From positions 1 through 64,000 of the forward strand of contig DATKKG010000030.1 in assembly GCA_035543015.1 (NCBI GenBank): DNA of 64,000 nt, read 5' to 3'. The notes below the pieces were generated by a model. The model ran no database searches. It saw only the letters and a program-made list of their open reading frames with translations, and was not told the origin of the DNA. How positions within the stretch are numbered: position 1 is the first letter of the stretch; each line of letters begins with the position of its first letter. This document shows positions 53,797 through 60,301 of this stretch, piece after piece. This stretch comes from DATKKG01 sp035543015. Lineage in GTDB: Archaea > Thermoproteota > Nitrososphaeria > Conexivisphaerales > DTJL01. The position numbers and the translations under genes are program-made.

Positions 53797-54156
53797 GTGG
53801 AATGGGCGGTTGACGAGGGGTCGCTGCTGGGAGAGGCGATGAGAGAGGGGGAGACCTACAGGCTGATGGGAAGGAAGGGAGGGGTGCAGGTGGGGGTCGG
53901 AGCCCGGAGGACGGAACGGGGAGGCGAGCTCTTCGTGGAACTCACGGTCCGGCTCTGTGGCGACGGGACCCGCCCGGGGACAAAGGAACTGGAGTCGTCC
54001 GTGATGCTCCTCAAGGAGCTGGAGTCAAGGGGATACTCGGCGCAGTGCAGCGAGGGTACCTTCGTCTGCGAGCTCCCTCTCAGGCATGGAGGGCTAGCTT
54101 CAGAGGTCGCCTGGGCCCTCTCCGCAATCGAGAAACACCCCGGCCCAGTCGGATGA
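53797..54156 (+). CDS. Small uncharacterised protein after the ABC exporter
   Basis: A 119-residue protein with a strand-rich, charged sequence (KGGVQVGVGARRTERGGELF; LEFVELTV-like strand; SSVMLLKELESRGY). It starts at GTG 53797, 15 bases after the permease stop, so it is probably the last gene of the exporter operon. The fold could be a ferredoxin-like alpha/beta sandwich. Family unknown. Its stop lies 2 bases from the convergent nucleotidyltransferase gene. Confidence 0.62.
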   Translation: MEWAVDEGSLLGEAMREGETYRLMGRKGGVQVGVGARRTERGGELFVELTVRLCGDGTRPGTKELESSVMLLKELESRGYSAQCSEGTFVCELPLRHGGLASEVAWALSAIEKHPGPVG

Positions 54157-54158
54157 CA

Positions 54159-55427
54159 CTAGCTCAGGACCTCGTTGGGGCGACCGGCCCATTCCCCCAG
54201 CGCCTTGTGAGGGTACACCTTGTTCCCGTTTAAGACGGAGCCGGCGCCCACCGAGACGTCGTCTCCTATCACCGAAAGCCCGACGACCCAGGTCGGCTTA
54301 TCCCTGCTGGAGCCGATGCGGGCGTGCCGGCCTACTATGCTCTCCCGTATCTCCGCCGCGTCCCCAACCACGACCCGATCCATCAGGGAGGACTTCTCTA
54401 TGACAGCGTTCTCGCCGACCACACAGAAGTTGTCCAGGCAGGAGTCCCTGATCGTCGTGCCGTCCCCTATCTGACAGTGACGGCCGATGAGGACGGAGCC
54501 TTCCAGCTTGATCTTCCCCTCCCTGACCTTCTGGATGATGATCCCCCTCCTCTTCTCCGATTCGAGAGAGTTGCCCTTGATCCAGACCCGGCTGAGGCCG
54601 GAGACCGGCTCGCCGATGTAGAACGAGGTCCGCCTGCCCCCCAGGATGTCCGTCATGGTCCTGAGGTAGCCCCGGGGGGTCCCGACATCGTACCATTCGC
54701 CCTTCAGGGTGTAGCCGTAGACAGGGTAGCCGCTGTCGGTCATGAACGGGATGAAGTCCAGGCCGAAGTCCAGCCTCTTCTTGACGTGTATCATCTCCTG
54801 GACCCTAGGATGGGCGAAGACCTTGCGGACGCCGGGCGACAGGAGGTAGATGCCGGTGTTGGCCAGGTTGGTGGGGGCCTCCTCCTTCGTCGGCTTCTCG
54901 ACGAACCTCCGGATCCTCCCCTCCGGCGTGACGTCGGCCACTCCGTAGCCTTCGACGTCGCTGACTGGGGTGAGCACCACCGTCATTGCCGCCTTCTTGC
55001 TCGCGTGGAAGGCCAGCAGGTCCTTGAGGTCGAGGTGGAACAGGTTGTCACCCTGAACCACGATGACCGGACCGTCGACGTCAAAGTAGTCCATGTTTAT
55101 GCGGACCGAGTCGGCGCTTCCGACGTCCTCCACGTTGGGCTGGTACTTGATGTGGACCCTGGGGCTGATGCCGTAGTCGGCTGAGAACCCCACGCCGTCC
55201 TTGAAGTAGTCCATGAGGGAGACGTAGTTGACGTAGCCCTTGACCCCCATGATGTAGTTCCTGACCCCCTGCCTGGCAAGCTCCGCCACCGCGAACTCGA
55301 CCATGGGCTTGCAGAGTAGGCGGACGACGGCTTTGGAGACCTCCGCGGTCAGGGGCTTGAGCCTCTTGGCCTCGCCACCCACCGGGATGACGGCGCGAAG
55401 CTCGGACGGCTCCATGGGGGCGACCAT
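54159..55427 (-). CDS. NDP-sugar nucleotidyltransferase with left-handed beta-helix domain
   Basis: About 422 residues. The N-terminal domain has the sugar-nucleotide pyrophosphorylase loop (AVIPVGGEAKRLKPLTAEVS), the metal-binding VVQGDNLF and the VEKP block of the glucose- or mannose-1-phosphate family. The C-terminal part (from about 275) has hexapeptide turns (VLIGRHCQIGDGTTIRDSCL), a left-handed beta-helix often linked to an acetyltransferase or to oligomerisation. It makes an activated sugar for glycans or surface glycosylation; the two glycosyltransferases at 58-60 kb are possible users. ATG 55427 lies about 29 bases from the TATA element shared with VKOR; ATG 55415 is also possible. 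Confidence 0.87.
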   Translation of the reverse strand: MVAPMEPSELRAVIPVGGEAKRLKPLTAEVSKAVVRLLCKPMVEFAVAELARQGVRNYIMGVKGYVNYVSLMDYFKDGVGFSADYGISPRVHIKYQPNVEDVGSADSVRINMDYFDVDGPVIVVQGDNLFHLDLKDLLAFHASKKAAMTVVLTPVSDVEGYGVADVTPEGRIRRFVEKPTKEEAPTNLANTGIYLLSPGVRKVFAHPRVQEMIHVKKRLDFGLDFIPFMTDSGYPVYGYTLKGEWYDVGTPRGYLRTMTDILGGRRTSFYIGEPVSGLSRVWIKGNSLESEKRRGIIIQKVREGKIKLEGSVLIGRHCQIGDGTTIRDSCLDNFCVVGENAVIEKSSLMDRVVVGDAAEIRESIVGRHARIGSSRDKPTWVVGLSVIGDDVSVGAGSVLNGNKVYPHKALGEWAGRPNEVLS

Positions 55428-55438
55428 CGCCCGTGTAG

Positions 55439-55466
55439 ACGACAAGGTTGGGTTTATCCTTGTCGT
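55439..55466. promoter_or_regulatory. Palindromic bidirectional promoter/operator
   Basis: A perfect 9-base inverted repeat, ACGACAAGG and CCTTGTCGT, is separated by 10 bases (TTGGGTTTAT). The element GGTTTATCC / GGATAAACC in and beside the spacer is a TATA-like box on both strands: ATG 55481 (VKOR) is 25 bases to the right and ATG 55427 about 29 bases to the left of its centre. A regulator bound to the repeat would block both promoters. Confidence 0.6.
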
Positions 55467-55480
55467 AACGAAAGGGACGG

Positions 55481-55960
55481 ATGCCTGTCCAGGGCTCAGG
55501 AGCTAGATTGAAAAGCGCCCCTCCGGACCTCCATGGGCGGGAGGTGGAGAGGACGGACCCCGGTTCCTGGCGCAAGCTGGCGTACGTGATCTCCGTCCCT
55601 GGACTGGCGTCGTCGGCGTATCTGGCGTACCACGCGGCAGTGTCCGGCTCCGAGCTGTACTGCCCGACGTCGGGCTTGCTCGACTGCGGCGCGGTCACTT
55701 CGGGCCCATACTCGATGCTGTTCGGCGTGAACGTGGCCTACCTTGGCCTTGCCTGGTTCGTGGCGTTCGTCGCCCTGCTGGCGCTGAAGAAGGATGGGCT
55801 GCTCCTGCCCCTCTGGGGGCTGGGGATAGGCTTCGTCGCCTACCTCGTCGCGGCCGAGGTCCTCCTGATCCATTCGGTCTGCGTGTACTGCACCGTGGCC
55901 CACGCCTCGGCGGCTATCCTGGGGCTTCCCGCGTTCAGGCTGTCCAGGGCAGACACGTGA
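55481..55960 (+). CDS. VKOR-family membrane thiol-disulfide oxidoreductase
   Basis: A 159-residue protein with four membrane helices. The two cysteine pairs of vitamin K epoxide reductase are present: the loop pair in YCPTSGLLDCG (about 52-63) and the active CxxC in VCVYCTVAH (about 133-136), with the conserved serine/proline region SGPYSMLFGV between. It should reoxidise an external thioredoxin-like partner using quinone. The neighbouring DUF929 protein, with a CPYC site, is the obvious partner. The ATG is at the predicted transcript start. Its last 121 bases overlap the opposite-strand DUF929 gene. Confidence 0.9.
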   Translation: MPVQGSGARLKSAPPDLHGREVERTDPGSWRKLAYVISVPGLASSAYLAYHAAVSGSELYCPTSGLLDCGAVTSGPYSMLFGVNVAYLGLAWFVAFVALLALKKDGLLLPLWGLGIGFVAYLVAAEVLLIHSVCVYCTVAHASAAILGLPAFRLSRADT

Positions 55961-56715
55961 ACCAGCCCGCAGACCGAAGCCGGCGCTCCCTTCGTAAGGT
56001 TGCAGATGACCGACGTTATGCCGTCGGCCACAGCCATTATGGTGTTGCCGACGCTGCCGTTGTCGAGTATCGACTGGACCACCTCCTCCTGGGTCATCCC
56101 TCCCAGGATGGAGGGGGAGAACTGGGAGCCGGGCATCACGTACGAGTTCCCAACGTCGAGGAAGGGGACTGTTCCGTTCGAGGGGAGGCCCTTCCAGATG
56201 GCAGTGTAGTTGGCGGGCACCGAATCAAGGGGCTTGCCGTTCCGGTCCTCGAACTCGTAGGCCTGGAGGGAGACGTACTGGCTGCTGTAGGAATAGTTGG
56301 CGAAGGAGAAGGAGGGGGTGTTGGGGAATTCGATGCTGGAGCCCGAGTAGGTGTAGTCGAGGGAGCTGAAGGTGCCGAACCGCATCAGCGCCAGGACGAG
56401 GGGCCATCTCTCCGCCGCGCAGTAGGGGCAGAAGTCGCCGCTGACGAACAGGACCACGAATCGGTTCCCATCAACGAGAGGGGACCCGGAGTAGGACCTC
56501 CAACCGCCGATGTGGGGAGTTCCGTATCTGGAGTTGGCGACCTGGCTCAGCTGAGAAAGCGTAGCGGAGGAGACGGGGGTCGTCTCAGAATTGGTCACCC
56601 CTCCCCCGAGGGAGAGGAAGTACACGCCGACCACCATCACGACGACGACGATGGCGACGACCGTGTACAGCGCCGTCCTGTTGCTCTTCTTCCGCTTCAT
56701 CGATGGCTTGGGCAT
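55840..56715 (-). CDS. DUF929-family secreted thioredoxin-like protein
   Basis: A 291-residue protein with an N-terminal basic stretch and membrane helix (ALYTVVAIVVVVMVVGVYFL), then a thioredoxin-like external domain with the active-site-like motif SGDFCPYCAAERW (about residues 93-105) and a cis-Pro-like GTVPFLDVGN. Two more cysteines lie near the end (VICNLTKGAPASVC). It is the likely redox partner of VKOR for disulfide formation outside the cell. The last 40 residues are read from DNA that also encodes the VKOR active site on the other strand. A CCTAATAAC box lies about 40 bases before the ATG. Confidence 0.85.
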   Translation of the reverse strand: MPKPSMKRKKSNRTALYTVVAIVVVVMVVGVYFLSLGGGVTNSETTPVSSATLSQLSQVANSRYGTPHIGGWRSYSGSPLVDGNRFVVLFVSGDFCPYCAAERWPLVLALMRFGTFSSLDYTYSGSSIEFPNTPSFSFANYSYSSQYVSLQAYEFEDRNGKPLDSVPANYTAIWKGLPSNGTVPFLDVGNSYVMPGSQFSPSILGGMTQEEVVQSILDNGSVGNTIMAVADGITSVICNLTKGAPASVCGLVHVSALDSLNAGSPRIAAEAWATVQYTQTEWIRRTSAATR

Positions 56716-56855
56716 GGGGCCCTTCGACGAGGGTTGGAAGCGCTCGGGGGCGTTATTAGGGTTGCCTCCTCGCCAAACGCTTCGAAGTCGAACCGTTCCC
56801 GGACCTAAACGCCTTTATCGTGGTGGCTGCCCAATGTCAGCGAGAGTCCAGCCAT

Positions 56856-57506
56856 ATGATCTATTGCGGCAAGTGCGGCGCGCAGAACCCCGACGACGCC
56901 AGGTTCTGTGCGAAGTGCGGCAGCCCCATCGCACCTTCCGGCTTTTCCTCTGAGGAGTTCGGCCAGAGGGTCTCCCGGGACGCGCAGGATTTCGCCAAGA
57001 AGATGCAGGAAGGGGCGGACCGGGTCTCCAGGGAATTCGAGTACAGGCATGGAAGGGTGCCGGACGAGGTCCTCCGCAACGAGCCCGTTCTCGCTACCCT
57101 GTCTCTCGGGGCCGTGCTCATCATAGTTGCGATCTCGTTTCTGAGGTATCCTGGAAGCGTCGCACTCCTGAGCGACTACTTCCAGGGGGTCGCCAATGCG
57201 GGCGCCTGGACGCGGCCTCCCACGGATCTGCTTCGTGCTGCCGCGTTCTTCTTCGCGGCGGTGGGCCTCTGGTCATTCGTGATGGCCGTCCTGCGCCTGT
57301 TGGTGCAGGGGAGCGCCCGGAAGGCCCTGAACGACGTCATCGGTGGGCTCTTCTCGCTCTTCGTCGCCTACCTCCTCTCCGCCTACGCGGCGTTCCGCCT
57401 GGGGGGCCTGGGGGTCATAGCCTTCGCCGTGGTCGGCATAGGCCTCGCCGTCATAGCCCGGGGGCTGGTAAGGGAAGCCCTGCCCTGGCCGAAGCCGACC
57501 GCCTAG
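56856..57506 (+). CDS. Zinc-ribbon membrane protein
   Basis: About 216 residues beginning with a zinc ribbon (MIYCGKCGAQNPDDARFCAK, four cysteines as CxxC...CxxC), a charged helix, and four hydrophobic helices. The start ATG 56856 places the ribbon at the N-terminus; a further upstream in-frame GTG at 56820 would precede it with an unlikely extension. The ribbon should be cytoplasmic. Function unknown. It faces the related protein at 57510, to which it converges. Confidence 0.8.
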   Translation: MIYCGKCGAQNPDDARFCAKCGSPIAPSGFSSEEFGQRVSRDAQDFAKKMQEGADRVSREFEYRHGRVPDEVLRNEPVLATLSLGAVLIIVAISFLRYPGSVALLSDYFQGVANAGAWTRPPTDLLRAAAFFFAAVGLWSFVMAVLRLLVQGSARKALNDVIGGLFSLFVAYLLSAYAAFRLGGLGVIAFAVVGIGLAVIARGLVREALPWPKPTA

Positions 57507-57509
57507 CGG

Positions 57510-57968
57510 TCAGAGGCTCTTCCGGCTGAGGAAGAGCAGCACGCCGCAGGCCACGAAGAGGACCCAGGACGGGCTTGTGAGCCAATTGAGGCTGATGCTG
57601 AGAAAGAACAGAAGCAGGGTGCCAGCGAGGCCGATCGCGATCGTGATGGCCGACGCCACCTTCAGCCACAGGCCGCCGAGGCCCCGGTGGAACTGCAAGC
57701 CTATGTACAGCCCGGCGATCCCTGCCAGGGCGTACAGCGACAGCAGGAGGGGTATGGACGAGAAGGCGCGGTAGTTGAAAGCCAGGGTCAAAAGGACGTA
57801 GACCGAGGCCGTGAGATGGCTGGCGGCCAGGGCCTCCACGTAGTTCGTCCTAAGTGAGACCTTGAGATCGGCCCCGCAGTTGCCGCAGAACTTGATGCCT
57901 GGGCCGTTCATGAAGCCACACTTGGGGCAACGGATCGGCCCAGCCTTCCCGGCTTCGTCCTGGGACAT
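57510..57968 (-). CDS. Zinc-ribbon membrane protein
   Basis: A 152-residue protein: zinc ribbon (IRCPKCGFMNGPGIKFCGNC, residues about 13-32) and four hydrophobic helices. ATG 57968 lies 25-28 bases after a GATTTATTATG box, so I use it and not the codon at 57989. It shares the general ribbon-plus-helices build with the convergent protein at 56856-57506; the genes are 3 bases apart tail to tail. Confidence 0.8.
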   Translation of the reverse strand: MSQDEAGKAGPIRCPKCGFMNGPGIKFCGNCGADLKVSLRTNYVEALAASHLTASVYVLLTLAFNYRAFSSIPLLLSLYALAGIAGLYIGLQFHRGLGGLWLKVASAITIAIGLAGTLLLFFLSISLNWLTSPSWVLFVACGVLLFLSRKSL

Positions 57969-58022
57969 TGCCGTGTCTCTCGGCTCCACGCCATAATAAA
58001 TCTGGCGCCCGCGGTCGGGGGC

Positions 58023-59297
58023 TCAATCCCGGGCTTCCGCCTCCAGAGCGTCCACGTCAACCCAGCTGGCGTCGGTCTTGACGTCGACGGGCTTGCCTCG
58101 CCTGAAGAGCCCTCTGAGGGAGGAGAACGCCACCACAGGCAGGACGACGATGGAGCCGAGGAGAGCCATGGCGACGGAGTTCAGGCTCCGCCGCGTCTTG
58201 GAAGCATGGGCGGCCACCAGGAGCGAGATGGGGGGAGCCGGAAGGACGAACAGGGCTGATATGACGCTGAAGGTGAGGACCGGCGTGGACGCTCGGCCGA
58301 CGAAGGGAGACGGGACCAGGATGGCCCCGACGACCGCCAGGATCACGAAGACGGACATCAAGTACGAGAGGCCGGAGAGGAAGAAATCGAGCTTGACCCT
58401 CCTTCTGAGGTTTCTGCTCCTGAGGATGGCGCCGCCGAGGCTGACGGTATCCGCGGTGGTGGACCCGGCCCAGAGGGAGTACCTGTGCAGGAGCCCCCGC
58501 ACCCTATCGGTGGTCCGGCCGCTGACCGCGATGTCGGGAGCGTAGACCACCTTCCAGCCCTTGGACCAGAGCTGCGCCGTAAGCTCCCAGTCCTCCGTAG
58601 CGTCCTCGCGGAAGGTGTTTGCCCTTATGAGCCCCGTCCTCATCATGAAGTTGCTCCCCGTGAGGGGGATGAGTAGCCCAAGCTCCTTCCTGGCCTGGAG
58701 GTCCACCAGGTTGTAGCCGTCCAGGACGAGGGAGAGCCCCCTCGAAACCCAGCTGTCGGAGGCGTTGGCGTCGGGTCTCTGGGCGCCCTGCACGACATCG
58801 GCTCCCGTCTCCTCCATGCGGCTCACCATCCTTCCGATGAGGTCGGGCTCGGGCAGCGAGTCCGCGTCGAGGAAAAGGCAGAAGTCGGAGCGCGGGCTGA
58901 CGGACCTGAGGGCATCGTTGAGAGCGCCTGCCTTCCAACCGCGCCTAGTGGGCCTGTACACTACGGTGACCCTGGGATCCTCCCGCCACTTTTCGAGACG
59001 CTCGGGGGATGAGTCGTGCGAATCGTCGGCCACTATGACCTCGTAGTCCGGCCATGAGAAGGAGGTCAGCCTGGCCATGAGCTCGTCCACCAGGGCCGCC
59101 CTGTTGAAGAGGGGCACGATGACCGAGACCATCCGTTCGGCGCCGTCAGGGGCCGCCTTCTCAACCGTCGCCCGCTTCCTCAGAGACACGAGGGAGAAGA
59201 GGTAGAGCCTCGCAGCGTAGACCAGGAGAGGCGGCACCGAAACCGCCAGTAGGACCTGGCCCAGGAGCGATGACACGCCGTAGGGCAGGAGCTGCAC
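58023..59297 (-). CDS. Membrane glycosyltransferase family 2
   Basis: A 424-residue processive-type GT2: one N-terminal helix, a GT-A domain with VIVPLFNRAALVDELMARL, the nucleotide Asp in VIVADDSHDSS, the metal DAD in FCLFLDADSLPEPD (about 142), the acceptor-site TGSNFMM and catalytic EDWELTAQLW (about 230), then HRYSLWAG in the place of the Q/RxxRW motif, and three to four C-terminal helices. It likely builds or extends a surface glycan or lipid-linked sugar. GTG 59297 starts 21 bases after the upstream stop, with GAGGGGGG ahead, so the two transferases are one operon. Confidence 0.88.
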   Translation of the reverse strand: MQLLPYGVSSLLGQVLLAVSVPPLLVYAARLYLFSLVSLRKRATVEKAAPDGAERMVSVIVPLFNRAALVDELMARLTSFSWPDYEVIVADDSHDSSPERLEKWREDPRVTVVYRPTRRGWKAGALNDALRSVSPRSDFCLFLDADSLPEPDLIGRMVSRMEETGADVVQGAQRPDANASDSWVSRGLSLVLDGYNLVDLQARKELGLLIPLTGSNFMMRTGLIRANTFREDATEDWELTAQLWSKGWKVVYAPDIAVSGRTTDRVRGLLHRYSLWAGSTTADTVSLGGAILRSRNLRRRVKLDFFLSGLSYLMSVFVILAVVGAILVPSPFVGRASTPVLTFSVISALFVLPAPPISLLVAAHASKTRRSLNSVAMALLGSIVVLPVVAFSSLRGLFRRGKPVDVKTDASWVDVDALEAEARD

Positions 59298-59318
59298 CGA
59301 TGCATGAGATTCCCCCCT

Positions 59319-60266
59319 CTATTTCTGCGGTTCTGACTTTCCCTCGGGGGCCCGTCGGATTGCGTACAGGAGCGTGAAAGAGAGGAGGAAGAAGAGGCCG
59401 AAGATCAGGGCGACCCCTCCCACCACCAGAAGGGGGATGTTCAGCCTGGACCCTGAGTTGTAGGATATCAGGCCCAACACCACCAGGGCCAGCCCCGCGA
59501 CCATGAGCTCGATCCCCGGGGCGCCGACGAAGAAGAATGGCCTCTCGACTATCACGCGATGAAGGAACCTGTCCCACCTGTCCTGAACTGAGGCCTTGGG
59601 CGCGGCGCGCTGCACTGCGGGCGGCGCCAGGGCGGCCGACTTGAAGGTCACGAGCTTCACCCGGAGCCCCGATGCGATGGCCACCGCCACCTGGTCGCCG
59701 CCGCCAAGGGACGTGAAGAAGTCGTCCTTGGATCTAGCCGCCATGGCTTTCGAATTAAGAGCGAGGAGCTCCGCGCCCGTGACGGGGACCCCTCCCTCTT
59801 CGTGAATCCCGATGCAGATGTCCGCCTCTTCCTTCTTGATCGGGTCGATGAGCTCGAGGATCTGGTCAGGGTCGTTGTGCTTGTCCACCTCCATGGTTAC
59901 CACGATCTGCGGATTGGACTTCGACGCCTCCTCCATGAGGTCGGCCATGGTCCTGCCCTTGCCGAGGCCCTCCTTGTGACGGATGACGAAGGCGCCCGCT
60001 TCCCTGGCCGCGGACTCTGTATCGTCTATGGAGGCGTCGTCGCAGACCACGACCTTGTTGACGATCTTGAGCGCCTTTGAGACGAGCCTGCCGATCTGTT
60101 TCTCCGAGTTGACGGCCGGTATGCACAGGACCACGACCCTGGAGGTAGGTGTGGTCGGCTCTTCGCCGACCGGCTCGGAGATCTGCTTCTCGAGCTGCTG
60201 CAAGCCCTCGGGGGTAGAGGCGGGGCCGGAGGAAGCGAGCTTCTGCTCGGGTGCTGGGTCGCTCAA
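59319..60266 (-). CDS. Glycosyltransferase family 2-like protein with altered DXD site
   Basis: A 315-residue protein with a 40-residue polar N-terminal extension, a GT-A-like domain (VVVLCIPAVNSEKQIGRLV; VVVCDDASIDDTESAAREAG; the HKEGLGKGRTM loop) and two C-terminal membrane helices. The metal motif normally DADGQHDP reads EVDKHNDP here, so activity is uncertain. In build it resembles dolichol-phosphate-mannose synthases with C-terminal helices. TTG 60266 overlaps the stop of a 5-codon ORF. Together with the downstream transferase it probably serves protein glycosylation or a surface polysaccharide. Confidence 0.8.
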   Translation of the reverse strand: MSDPAPEQKLASSGPASTPEGLQQLEKQISEPVGEEPTTPTSRVVVLCIPAVNSEKQIGRLVSKALKIVNKVVVCDDASIDDTESAAREAGAFVIRHKEGLGKGRTMADLMEEASKSNPQIVVTMEVDKHNDPDQILELIDPIKKEEADICIGIHEEGGVPVTGAELLALNSKAMAARSKDDFFTSLGGGDQVAVAIASGLRVKLVTFKSAALAPPAVQRAAPKASVQDRWDRFLHRVIVERPFFFVGAPGIELMVAGLALVVLGLISYNSGSRLNIPLLVVGGVALIFGLFFLLSFTLLYAIRRAPEGKSEPQK

Positions 60267-60280
60267 CTGACGCGCTGCAT
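60263..60280 (-). CDS. Possible leaderless 5-codon ORF overlapping glycosyltransferase start
   Basis: ATG 60280 is 24 bases from the centre of the box GGTATAATACT (60298-60308). The frame MQRVS ends in a TGA that shares TTGA with the TTG start of the glycosyltransferase gene. Confidence 0.42.
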   Translation of the reverse strand: MQRVS

Positions 60281-60301
60281 GTGATTCCCCGAGGGACAGT
60301 A

